This document shows, in pieces, positions 10,980-19,393 of a stretch of 64,000 nt of DNA. Below the pieces are notes generated by a model. It was given only the letters and a program-made list of their open reading frames with translations. It made no database searches and was not told the origin of the DNA. The number at the start of each line of letters is the position of its first letter. Position 1 is the stretch's first letter. The stretch covers positions 372,001 to 436,000 of the forward strand of contig NW_025407848.1 of assembly GCF_003324165.1 (NCBI RefSeq). Direction: 5' to 3'. This DNA is from Naegleria lovaniensis (Eukaryota; Heterolobosea; Eutetramitea; Acrasida; Naegleriidae). The position numbers and the translations under genes are program-made.

Positions 10980-11019
10980 GTGGTGATAAAAGTATTACTA
11001 AAGGATTAATAATAATAAT

Positions 11020-11503
11020 TTAATTGAGCAGTTTTTTGAAAATATCAAATACATTCTTTTCTGCAAATAATTGTAATTGTCCATCTTGATCTTCCTTCAA
11101 ATTATAACTCACAATGAAAACTCGTTTGAATTTCATGGTGAGCCTCTCCGCAATACTAGAGCTAATAGAAGGAAGGCCCATTGATGAATGTCCAATAACA
11201 GAAGTACAAATTGGTGTCGGAGACTATGGTTCATGTTCAAGTTTTACATTTTCATCGGAATCCAACACTTACCAATTTAGATTGCATGGCAATAGAAAGA
11301 TATTTAAAAGTGGGAGCTTCTTGAGATCCAACCCACACCCAAGCTTGATTCGTTGAGTTGATGATCACCAAAATGTAAATCTTTTCTTCATTTAAATATT
11401 CTACACAATATTTGTGAATTTCCAAATTAGATTCAACAATTTTCTCGGGGCTGATCGAATGTGTTTCATCCATTGCAGAGAGAGGAGGAACACTATCAGA
11501 CAT
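11020..11503 (-). CDS. PSMG4: Proteasome assembly chaperone 4
   Basis: PSMG4/PAC4 pairs with PAC3 and guides alpha-ring assembly of the 20S proteasome. Exons 11503-11273 and 11223-11020, intron 11272-11224 (49 nt), 144 aa. The first exon has IYILVIINSTNQAWVWVG followed by YLSIAMQSKL, matching the family core (FLWVG...LAVAM). The second gives PICTSVIGHSS then IAERLTMKFKRVFIVSYNL, matching TSLLGD...LA.RL..K....VFVSYNL. Length is as expected. Start MSDSVPP chosen over longer upstream frames. It is head to head with 11541, 37 nt apart. Confidence 0.82.
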
Positions 11504-11540
11504 TTTGTTTTTATGACCAATGTTAAATAATTGTAAAAAA

Positions 11541-12134
11541 ATGCTTCGAAGCACATCCAACATACACTTCACCCGAACACTCTCCACCGGGAATGTCAAA
11601 ACAATCATCATCGTGAAGAACCAATCTTCAATGGTATTGAAAAATTTATGTTTCTCGAGTAATATTTTCGGAACGAGTTCTCTGTTTCAAAACTTCAATT
11701 TTTCGGATGGAATGACAATACACACGACTATGAAATTATTAAACACAAAAGAAATTAAGGAAACAGAAAGCTCGGAAATACAAGAAATTAAAAAACTGGA
11801 TTTACAAGAATTAAAGAATGACAAGAATTTTGATTATGAATTATTTGAAAAGAAGAAAAAAGTGATTGACAAACAATATGAAGATTATGTAAAACTTGCT
11901 GAAACAAAAGTCGATTTTGAATGGTATGAAAAGCTAATCGTATATCCTCTTTTGTTTGTTATCACATGGTTTGCAGTACAATGGCTTTTAGAATATTTGA
12001 AGGAGCAATCTCCTCCTTTTAAAAGAGCTCTGGATAGAGCTGAAAAGAAGACGAAAAAAGAACGAGAACAATTATGGAAAGAAATTGTGGAAGAGCGAAA
12101 TAGAATTGTTGCGGAAAGAGAAAAGAACAAGTAA
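11541..12134 (+). CDS. Probable mitochondrial inner-membrane coiled-coil protein
   Basis: 197 aa from the ATG at 11541 (seven A before it). The N-terminus (MLRSTSNIHFTRTLSTG) looks like a mitochondrial presequence. A charged helical region is followed by one membrane span (YPLLFVITWFAVQWLLEYL, about residues 135-153). After it comes a highly charged helix (RALDRAEKKTKKEREQLWK) likely to form a coiled coil. No family recognised. The arrangement is common among mitochondrial membrane assembly factors. It converges on the PARP16-like gene, 39 nt between stops. Confidence 0.6.
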   Translation: MLRSTSNIHFTRTLSTGNVKTIIIVKNQSSMVLKNLCFSSNIFGTSSLFQNFNFSDGMTIHTTMKLLNTKEIKETESSEIQEIKKLDLQELKNDKNFDYELFEKKKKVIDKQYEDYVKLAETKVDFEWYEKLIVYPLLFVITWFAVQWLLEYLKEQSPPFKRALDRAEKKTKKEREQLWKEIVEERNRIVAEREKNK

Positions 12135-12173
12135 CATGAATGCCATCGTTTCTTGAGTAACGTTCATGAGAAT

Positions 12174-13220
12174 TTATGAGGAGAATCGCTTGAGCTCTCT
12201 CTTAATATCTTTCCAATAATTTCCAACAATTACTGCAATCAGTAGGATAATATAAAAGTAAATCATTCCACGTGAAAAGTTGTGGGATCTTTTCAGTTCA
12301 TTTTCATCTTTGAAGTGTGAAAAGATAAGGACATACTGAATTCTTAAATCACCACTATTTTGTACAATTAAATATCTGTTTTCGTCGCTGGAAGAAGTCT
12401 TCATTGCATATTCTTTCTTGCCAACCACTTTGCATTGAACAACTGCTGATAAATGACTTCCAAGCTTTGAGTTCGCCCAACTGATGACACCACCTTTTGA
12501 GAAGTCACGCGCCACTCTCAAATCTTCACAAAGATATACTCCGTCCCCAAATGCATTTCCAGTCTTCATTTGTGAAGTACCAGACATATTCTGTAACGAG
12601 TTTGTTATGATTGAAAAAAAATTCTCAATAGAGCTTCCATGAAATCCAGTATAAAAATCAGTACTGCTGTGGTCAAAATCGTTATTCCTATATCGCAGTT
12701 CAAAAATGTGATCTGGTTTCAGTAATAATGGTTTGTTGTTACTTTTCAAATATTGTTGATAGGATACATAGTGTACTTCAAATTTCTTGTTGTGTTGCTT
12801 TTTCAAAATAAATTCGAATGCATCTCTGAGTTCTTCTAAAGAAATTTTTTCTTGATTTTTGTAAGCATGTCGCATCAATTCTAAAATTGATTGAGACAAA
12901 TCTTCATCGGTATTGTAAGTAAATGTGATATTGTTTCCGTCTTGACAAAATGGTTCTACAAAAACTTTATCGCATGATGGCATGACCGATAATACTTCTC
13001 GTAATCGATCATAATCTTTTCTTGAATTCTTGATAAAAGCGCTCGGAAATGGAGTCAGAATGCTCTCCGATCGATGACTGTGAGCAGCACTGTTTAGTAA
13101 ACAGCAATATAAATCATAGGTTTCTCTACTGATTGTAAGTGAAGATGAAGAGGTTTTTTGATTCAGTACCTGCTCCAAAGAGTTATCAACGACGACTCTT
13201 GATTGATGATATTGAGCCAT
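12174..13220 (-). CDS. PARP16-like mono-ADP-ribosyltransferase, tail-anchored
   Basis: 348 aa, single exon, start after eight A. PARP16 is a tail-anchored ER/nuclear-envelope enzyme that modifies unfolded-protein-response kinases. An N-terminal helical domain is followed by the transferase fold: GFHGSSIENFFSIITNSLQ (His194), FGDGVYLCEDLRVARDF (Tyr229) and NRYLIVQNSGDLRIQYVL (Tyr283), giving the H-Y-Y triad of PARP16. VVQCKVVGKKEY matches the central strand. One C-terminal membrane span (about residues 318-334) is followed by a short basic tail. Domain order and topology match PARP16, so ER or nuclear-envelope location is inferred. Confidence 0.85.
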   Translation of the reverse strand: MAQYHQSRVVVDNSLEQVLNQKTSSSSLTISRETYDLYCCLLNSAAHSHRSESILTPFPSAFIKNSRKDYDRLREVLSVMPSCDKVFVEPFCQDGNNITFTYNTDEDLSQSILELMRHAYKNQEKISLEELRDAFEFILKKQHNKKFEVHYVSYQQYLKSNNKPLLLKPDHIFELRYRNNDFDHSSTDFYTGFHGSSIENFFSIITNSLQNMSGTSQMKTGNAFGDGVYLCEDLRVARDFSKGGVISWANSKLGSHLSAVVQCKVVGKKEYAMKTSSSDENRYLIVQNSGDLRIQYVLIFSHFKDENELKRSHNFSRGMIYFYIILLIAVIVGNYWKDIKRELKRFSS

Positions 13221-13369
13221 TTTTTTTTGTTGTTACTCGAATGGTGGGATAACACTATTATCAATTTTCATTCATATGGATTATGTGGAGTTCCTTTTGG
13301 GAAACAACTTGATCGAGTAATGATACGTAATTTCTATCAAGGTTTCTATCGACAAAGAATAAATATGCT

Positions 13370-14014
13370 CTATTGTTCATGCTTTTTATCCAATTCATAC
13401 ATTTCTCTATTCATGAATGGAATTAAAGCCAATATTAAAGCTTGTTCATAATACGATGAACGAGTCACAATTTCTCTGGACAACAATCCAACAGCTCCTG
13501 TTTCATGTTTTGAATTGGTCTTATTAAAAACAAGATCATTGGCATGACCTAACTCCATTCCTTGCCTCAATAATCTCACAATTTCTGGAGGTAAATAAAA
13601 CGATGATGTTTTGGCATGAGAAACATATCCACTAATTGATTCAATCACTACGCAGCAGGCACATGAAACCACTTGGTAATTTCCTTCATCTTCTATTCCT
13701 CCTTCAATTCCGACGAAATAAATTAATTGATGATAAAGATCATCCGATGAAAGATTTTCTCTCTTCATGAATTCTTTTCTGGCATTGTGAGCTCTGTTAG
13801 TTGCTCCTTTCAACGTTTCCGAAATTGTTTGAGGCTGGTCCGAGACTTCAGAAGGAACAGACATTGAAATGAACACAAGAGGAGAATCATCTGTGTGATC
13901 ATTCCTAGTTGGAGTAAATACTTTTGAAAACGCCTCCTTGACACAATTTACTTTGACTGGATTCGTGCTCGCAACAACGACGCGAACAGGTGATGGTGTG
14001 GTTGTCAGAGACAT
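13370..14014 (-). CDS. Inosine/xanthosine triphosphatase (YjjX/DUF84 family)
   Basis: 214 aa. It hydrolyses non-canonical purine nucleotides such as ITP and XTP, cleaning the nucleotide pool. RVVVASTNPVKVNCVKEAF is the N-terminal nucleotide-binding signature, and VPSEVSDQPQTISETLKGA matches the VPSGV..QP...ET..GA motif. YFVGIEGGIE is the family's GIEGG, and TGAVGLLSREIVTRSSYYEQ matches the C-terminal region. Length is slightly above the bacterial proteins. Start MSLTTTP follows GAAAAA. The upstream 345 nt before the transposon hold no other gene. Confidence 0.88.
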   Translation of the reverse strand: MSLTTTPSPVRVVVASTNPVKVNCVKEAFSKVFTPTRNDHTDDSPLVFISMSVPSEVSDQPQTISETLKGATNRAHNARKEFMKRENLSSDDLYHQLIYFVGIEGGIEDEGNYQVVSCACCVVIESISGYVSHAKTSSFYLPPEIVRLLRQGMELGHANDLVFNKTNSKHETGAVGLLSREIVTRSSYYEQALILALIPFMNREMYELDKKHEQ

Positions 14015-14359
14015 TTTTTCAAACTCATGCCTGCTTGGGAAGCATTTAGCAGTCAGCCTGGCGAACTCAACTCCGCCACAACATCTACACCACTATCGTC
14101 GGACAATTGAGTACCTTTTATTTGTTTATTTTTCAATAAACCCATCCCTGTATTTTTTCAAACTCATGCACACGCGTTGAACCCAAATATTAAGGATTGT
14201 TGGTTGAAAACCTTCCAGGCTTGTACACGTAATAGTAAGTGCCCTAGAGCTCTTTCAAAGCAAAATCAAATTGGTTATTAATGCTTTCTTCCGTTCATTG
14301 TTTATTATCCTGCGCACGTACAAATTGCACAGATGAAAATGATTTGAATCGCAACCCTT
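14015..14359. other. Intergenic, no gene seen
   Basis: 345 nt between the start of the ITPase/XTPase gene and the left end of the proposed transposon. There is a repeated phrase (TTTTTCAAACTCATGC near 14006-14022 and TTTTCAAACTCATGCA near 14155-14170), a direct repeat of about 15 nt spaced about 149 nt apart. Nothing codes convincingly. Confidence 0.5.
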
Positions 14360-14371
14360 CCTAGGAGCAGA
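14360..14371 (+). repeat. Left terminal inverted repeat (putative)
   Basis: CCTAGGAGCAGA, identical to the reverse complement of 18739-18750. It is GC-rich for this region, which makes chance less likely. Confidence 0.45.
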
Positions 14372-14499
14372 GAATCGCGTCTGTATTTTACATAGTTATC
14401 GTCGGTAGTAAATGAAGCTTATTGAATGCATATTGTGCATAAGTAGTGTCTCCTTATTGCGGTCTGTTATTTCGAAGGTGATTCAAGCTTGTTTCCGCA

Positions 14500-14665
14500 G
14501 GTACAGCCGACGGTAAAACTCGAGATAAAAAATACTGTCGGGAGTTACTGACGAAAAGAATCCACCAAGACACAAAATACAGCCGGAAGAAGCATCATGT
14601 TAAATATTCTAATAATGGAGGTTTAATGAACGAAATAACGACGGAAATACTGTTGAAATAACCTA
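14500..14665 (-). repeat. Left subterminal repeat cluster
   Basis: Degenerate units of the form AAATACnGnCGG: AATACTGTCGG (14531), AAAATACAGCCGG (14574), GGAAATACTGTTG (14643), and a partial CCGACGGTAAAA (14507). Orientation is opposite to the right cluster. Confidence 0.5.
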
Positions 14666-14809
14666 CCACAACACCTGTGGCTGTTACTATCGACGATAAT
14701 GATAGAAATCTTCTTATTTTATTTTAATTCAATTTGAAATTTTTTTGGTTCAATATTTGATTTAAAATTGTTATTGCAAATGCATTTTAAATTTTATTGG
14801 CATCATAAT

Positions 14810-15512
14810 TTACAACTCAACAACGTTGGCAGGGTTGACAGGTCTTGAGCGTCTCATTTTCGCTGATGATGATTTACGTAAATGCTCTTGATACAATTTA
14901 TATTCCTCAGAATTGATGTCATACACATCTTCGTCGTTTTCAAAGTCAAAAAGGTTGTCTGAATTTTTGCTTTTTGAGACTCCAGATCTTCTACGAAGTT
15001 TCGCCTTCTTTTTTGCGTTCACAAATATTTGACTTATATGTTTCCTGCATATCTTTATCAACTAAAAACGATTGTTGTGAAATTTAGTCAAACAAATAAC
15101 AAACACAACTTACTATTTCATCTACCTGGGATTTATCACAATCTGAAAGAATACTATAGTTTGGAAGACTTGAACAAAATGTTTTAACATGAGTAACCAC
15201 TGTGTCTGAAAGTTGAAGCTTTTGCTCTTGTGTTTGGGGATTAGAACAGATCTGAAGAATTAAAATTTATAGGAACAACATTACAACTTACTTGGGAGAG
15301 AAATGAATGAAATTTCAATTTACAACATTGTTTGATGCTTCATGGAAAGAAATGATCACCAAGAAATATTGACAAGAAACAAACCTTGCGTTGTTCTGAG
15401 TTAAGAATTGCTTGCTTTCTTGAAAAAGTGTTATATTTAATGATGGAGCTATATAAGAAATGTTTTTTCGATTACGTTTCTTCTTGATACCCCTTACAGT
15501 GTCAGTTGGCAT
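14810..15512 (-). CDS. Four-exon passenger gene of the element, 187 aa; possible histone-fold protein
   Basis: Exons 15512-15385, 15337-15292, 15251-15114 and 15061-14810; introns 47, 40 and 52 nt, all GT-AG and frame-preserving. Start MPTDTV, then a basic N-terminus (RGIKKKRNRKN), helices (LSDTVVTHVKTFCSSLP, then QVDEILIKICRKHISQIFV), a basic stretch KKKAKLRRRS and an acidic patch. The helical middle is loosely like a TAF10/CENP-type histone fold, but this is not established. It lies inside the left repeat cluster, so within the element if the ends are right. It may be an element-encoded DNA-binding partner (TNPA-like) or a captured host gene. It shares a 136-nt divergent promoter with the transposase. 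Confidence 0.55.
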
Positions 15513-15648
15513 TATGATTGGTTTTTTTTTGTTTTGATTTTTGAAAATATTTAAACGGGTCAACTTTGAAACTATTGGAGAGAAGTTTTTGTAAGCGAGT
15601 TCAGATCGAGCGCGCACAGGAAGCGTTTTCTTTACAAAAAAAAATATC

Positions 15649-18261
15649 ATGCTTCAGAACAAGGCCGAATCCAAATTCTTTGACATGGTTTCCTTGAGAA
15701 TGTGCCACAAGTGCAATGTACATGATTTGGAATTGTATATCCATAATTCGGCAAAGTGTAAAACCTTGAATCCCTCTATCAAATGCACTTGTTTTTCATG
15801 CGGCACAACTTACTTCACTTGTCCTTTTTGCAAAGATTGCTTCTCCGACTCTCATGCATCCAATTTTTTAAAACACATGAAAAGATGTTCAAACAAAGAT
15901 GAAGCTCAGAACCCCGTTTTCAAGTGTTGTTCCGAACAAACGACAGAGTTTGATCATTATTATTCTCATATCATCAAAAATCATTGTGGTCATTTGTGTT
16001 CGTTTTTAAAAAAACGCAAACATGAGGATAAAATGGATGACGAAAAAAACAACAAGAAAACGACAGGAGTGGTTGTTATGGAGGAAGGTTGTGATATTGG
16101 TGGTTTATTGATGAACTTAGAAGCTCTCACTGCTGACGTGCAGAATTTAGTACAAACACCATTTCCAATATTTGAATTTTTTGAGAAACTGAAACAATCT
16201 ATGCCATATGTATCAAATCACTCGTGCGAGCATGAACAAGAATTTCACTTCCCTAAAGATCACCCTTTTGAAAGTTTTGAAGAATTATGTTGTTTTATGT
16301 TAATCAATCACTTTGGAATTTCTAAACAAGCATATAATTTCATGATTCAAATGCTGAAATCAACATTTAAAGACCGTCCTGAGTTGATGAAATTATTTGT
16401 GAGCTATGATACCTTGAAAGCAAGAGGAAATAATTTGAATCCCCAAAAACCCATGCAGTTCAATGATAATTTCATCCTTTACTCTGTACAAGATACTATT
16501 CGAAACATGTTAATGGATCCGTATTTGGTCAACCAATTATGTCTCAACCGAGAAAAGCATCAACAACAGTTTGCAACCAAGCAACCATTTCAATCTAAAA
16601 TATTCAACAAAATTTTGGAGAAGTGTCAAAGTGATATATTCCCTCTTGTGATGCTGATATATGTGGACGATTTTGTAAAATTCAGAACAAAGTCAACATC
16701 AACATGTGGAGTGTACTCAAGTTTGTTGAATTTCAATAGCGACTTCATGAGAAAACTTGAATCTATAAGCTTACTTGGGTTCTCAAAAACTCACTGCGAT
16801 TTTTGGACAATGACAAGCCATTTGATGAAAGAAATTAATCACCTTGATGGGGAGATAATTGAAATAGAAGATCCCTCTACAGGTGAGTCTAGAAAATTTC
16901 AGATTGTTGTTGCAGGGTTTTTATGGGACACAGTCGAGAAGATGTATTCCTTGCAACTCATGAAAGAAGAATGTAGCCGTTGTGAAGGAATTTATGATAA
17001 TCAACATAAAACACCAGATTGTTTATTTGGAGCGTCTACGATAGAAGATCCAAAGTATGTCACGCATTTCGAGAAAAGAAATATATTTGAAGCAAACACT
17101 GTTATTAATAGCATCGATTTAAGATCAAATGACAGAACAAAGGACAAGGGTTTTAAACCCTTAATATGGGAAGAAATGCAATTCAAAGATTTGAAATTAT
17201 CTAAAGCGAAAATAACGCAAAAATTACGAGAATTACCTGTTCTGCATATCATAGATAATCCTTTTTTAAAATATCCTAATACTGTGGATGCATTTCACAA
17301 AGCCTTAATTGATTTTTTCCATTTAGAGATCCAAGGAACTTTTCGAACCCAATTTAAAAGAACAATGAAAGCAATTCATTACTCAACAATCATGGACGAT
17401 TTTTTGGATGTTTGTGAGAGAGAAAGGTTGCCGAATGGCAAAAGGATTACAATGTACAGTGATATTGACAAACTATCCGGAACAGAGATGCTTGAATTTA
17501 TAGCAATAAGCGCTCCAATTTGGTACAAATTTCTATTCCTAAATACCAAATATTCAGATAATACTTTGGAGAAGAGACAAAAACTATATGAGTGTTGGAT
17601 TTTACATTTGCAGTATTTTGTTCGATTGTTGCGGTTTGACCATACAGACCACGACTTAAAAGAAGCCGAGAAACTCTATGTAGCGTGGCGAGTTGCATAT
17701 AGAAACTGTTTTGGATCCGAAAAGTGTAAATTTCCAAACTTTCATGCAGGCTGTCATATATTTGAGGATGTCGATGATATTGGTCATGTTACTTGGTTTT
17801 GGACTCTCCTCTATGAGTTAAAACATTCCACGTACAAGCAATTCAATGACAAAAGTAACAAAAAACAGCTTGAAAAAAGGGCTTCTGAACGAGAAATGGT
17901 CATGAAAGCTCTTTTTACAAAATATCCTCAATGCAGAAAATTGATACCAAGAGCAAAAGAACCAGAATTCAAGCTTGAAAAAGACATTTTTGTCCTATTT
18001 GAAACGGATCAAGGAGAAATGAACATTGCGTTCGTTAAACAAGTAACTGATAAGGTAGTTCTTAGTTCCTTGATCTTTGAAGTGAAACACATGGATAACG
18101 TTTCCTATATGTATCACCTCAAATGCATTCCACAACTAATGCTATCAGCAATAGATATCAGCAAAGTCAAGTCTAAATGTAGCTGTATTTGCTATTCATT
18201 GCCATCTGGGTTAAAGTGGCAATTGAATCAATTTGCATTTTGTTATAATTTTTGTAAATAA
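15649..18261 (+). CDS. Transposase, tnp2/CACTA-like with N-terminal zinc fingers
   Basis: 870 aa, no intron, intact. The N-terminus is rich in Cys and His (CHKCNVHDLELYIHNSAKC; CPFCKDCFSDSHASNFLKH; FKCCSEQTTEFDHYYSH), several zinc fingers of C2H2 style likely to bind DNA. The middle reads LVMLIYVDDFVKFRTKS with acidic residues about 339-340. Next come LMKEINHLDGEIIE, a strand-like FQIVVAGFLWDTVEKMY and CSRCEG about 443-447. This is the layout of tnp2 transposases (DGF...PL..EL..L..G......D.pA......C..C). Near residue 697, FHAGCHIFEDVDDIGHVTWF then LLYELKHSTYKQF resembles the late H..D...FGP..(F/Y)E..N..LK part of the same group. Exact family (CACTA or KDZ-like) is not settled. Confidence 0.6.
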   Translation: MLQNKAESKFFDMVSLRMCHKCNVHDLELYIHNSAKCKTLNPSIKCTCFSCGTTYFTCPFCKDCFSDSHASNFLKHMKRCSNKDEAQNPVFKCCSEQTTEFDHYYSHIIKNHCGHLCSFLKKRKHEDKMDDEKNNKKTTGVVVMEEGCDIGGLLMNLEALTADVQNLVQTPFPIFEFFEKLKQSMPYVSNHSCEHEQEFHFPKDHPFESFEELCCFMLINHFGISKQAYNFMIQMLKSTFKDRPELMKLFVSYDTLKARGNNLNPQKPMQFNDNFILYSVQDTIRNMLMDPYLVNQLCLNREKHQQQFATKQPFQSKIFNKILEKCQSDIFPLVMLIYVDDFVKFRTKSTSTCGVYSSLLNFNSDFMRKLESISLLGFSKTHCDFWTMTSHLMKEINHLDGEIIEIEDPSTGESRKFQIVVAGFLWDTVEKMYSLQLMKEECSRCEGIYDNQHKTPDCLFGASTIEDPKYVTHFEKRNIFEANTVINSIDLRSNDRTKDKGFKPLIWEEMQFKDLKLSKAKITQKLRELPVLHIIDNPFLKYPNTVDAFHKALIDFFHLEIQGTFRTQFKRTMKAIHYSTIMDDFLDVCERERLPNGKRITMYSDIDKLSGTEMLEFIAISAPIWYKFLFLNTKYSDNTLEKRQKLYECWILHLQYFVRLLRFDHTDHDLKEAEKLYVAWRVAYRNCFGSEKCKFPNFHAGCHIFEDVDDIGHVTWFWTLLYELKHSTYKQFNDKSNKKQLEKRASEREMVMKALFTKYPQCRKLIPRAKEPEFKLEKDIFVLFETDQGEMNIAFVKQVTDKVVLSSLIFEVKHMDNVSYMYHLKCIPQLMLSAIDISKVKSKCSCICYSLPSGLKWQLNQFAFCYNFCK

Positions 18262-18429
18262 ATATTAATTTTCTAAATATTTCAAAAATCAACAAGTCTT
18301 ATTCAACAAAGTATCGATGAAAATAATTCGTGGTACTTTCATCCGAACCAATCCGAAGGTATTGTCCGTCGTTGTTATCATAATTAATTTCAATCATTAT
18401 TTTGTCAATATTATTCTCCGTCCATATCT

Positions 18430-18670
18430 TGCCAGTGGTATTTCATCCGACAGTATTGGTCGAGCAGTAAAATATGTCATATATTCGTCGGTCAGTATTT
18501 TCCTCATTTACTTTTCCGACGGTATTTTGATGACCAGTATTATGCACATGTAATTGCCCTGTTGTATTATGTCGTCCTTGATGCCATGGTTAATATCCAT
18601 CAGTATTTTAACCAGGGATATTCTCCATCCGTATTCGTCCAGCAGTATTTTAATCGACGGTATTTTTCGA
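18430..18670 (+). repeat. Right subterminal repeat cluster
   Basis: Seven or more degenerate units of the form CCGnCnGTATTTT spaced roughly 20-50 nt: CCGACAGTATT (18447), CGGTCAGTATTTT (18489), CCGACGGTATTTT (18517), CATCAGTATTTT (18599), CCAGCAGTATTTT (18639), ATCGACGGTATTTTT (18653). They are the reverse complement of the left cluster's units. The whole stretch 18262-18781 has no gene of its own. Confidence 0.6.
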
Positions 18671-18738
18671 TGGTAGATAAACGTCTTATTTTTGACCGCA
18701 CTTATTTTCTGATTACTCATGCGGTATACCTGCTTCCT

Positions 18739-18750
18739 TCTGCTCCTAGG
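18739..18750 (-). repeat. Right terminal inverted repeat (putative)
   Basis: TCTGCTCCTAGG, complement of 14360-14371. It ends 31 nt before the MAPEG start codon, so the element would supply most of that gene's upstream region. Confidence 0.45.
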
Positions 18751-18781
18751 TTTGATGAACCTTTCTCACTTAACAAACAAA

Positions 18782-19290
18782 ATGACTTCTCTCATTCAAC
18801 AATACCCACTCGTCGTCTCAGCAACCCTCATCAATTTGGTCCAATACTTGTACACTGGATTCAGAGTCGGAGGAGCTCGAGTTAAATACGGTGTTAAGGC
18901 CCCAGCCACTACTGGTACGTACTAAATTCTGATTTTGAAACCGATCATTGTTACCGTTGTTATTATTGGATAATTGTCATGAATTATTTCAAATTGATAT
19001 TTAATCAAACTTACGATCACCACAACAAAACAGGCCATCCTGAATTTGAAAAGCTTTACCGCATTCAAATGAACGGTCTGGAATTCTTACCAGTTTTGTT
19101 GTCATCTTTGTGGTTGGCTGCTCTCACTTCTCAAAATGATAAATTGAGTGGTTCTTTGGGTTTAACCTATGCCGTTGGAAGAGTGATTTATGGACTTGGC
19201 TATCCCGAAAAGAGAGGACCAGGATTCTTGATCTACTTCCTTTCCATTGTTGGTTTGTTGGGTGTTTCTGCTGTTCAATTTTTCAAATAA
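18782..19290 (+). CDS. MAPEG family membrane protein (microsomal glutathione S-transferase-like)
   Basis: Exons 18782-18914 and 19034-19290 (intron 119 nt, GTACGT donor), 129 aa. MAPEG proteins are four-helix membrane enzymes of glutathione and eicosanoid metabolism in the ER. Helix 1 is PLVVSATLINLVQYLYTGFRVG. The signature GHPEFEKLYRIQMNGLEFLP corresponds to F.R..RAQ.N.LE..P. Then helices LLSSLWLAAL and LTYAVGRVIYGLGY (the GR.lY.xGY motif), and IYFLSIVGLLGVSAVQFF. Arginine and asparagine of the glutathione site appear kept. Closest to MGST3, without certainty. The upstream region is taken up by the transposon end. Confidence 0.85.
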
Positions 19291-19393
19291 ATAATGAGAA
19301 TATTTCATCGTTTGATTTAAATAATTAAATGAATATTAATAATGTGATTAAACTAACATTTCCATTCTGATGAATGAAACTGCATTTTAAAAA

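Larger units (their letters stand above)
14360..18750. mobile_element. Probable CACTA-like (tnp2-type) DNA transposon
   Basis: About 4.39 kb. Seen: a large zinc-finger protein with a tnp2/KDZ-like transposase layout (15649-18261); a divergently transcribed small gene (14810-15512); a 12-bp terminal inverted repeat CCTAGGAGCAGA at 14360-14371 and its complement at 18739-18750; and just inside both ends, clusters of short repeats in opposite orientation (for example AATACTGTCGG at 14531-14541 and CCGACAGTATT at 18447-18457). Subterminal repeat arrays in opposite orientation are typical of CACTA/En-Spm elements. Flanking TT on both sides could be a 2-bp target duplication, but this is weak. The ends do not start with CACTA, so superfamily and exact ends are uncertain. 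The transposase frame is intact, so insertion is probably fairly recent. Confidence 0.5.

Noticed and set aside
13203-13451. Plus-strand frame between PARP16-like and ITPase genes
   Set aside because: Antisense to both genes' ends and intergenic; no recognisable features.
14340-14375. A tRNA-like T-arm near 14345
   Set aside because: No matching acceptor or D-arm; the B-box is incomplete.
15649-18261. Transposase protein as a retroelement or virus-derived gene
   Set aside because: No reverse transcriptase, integrase HHCC, capsid or packaging ATPase motifs are visible. The layout fits a DNA transposon.
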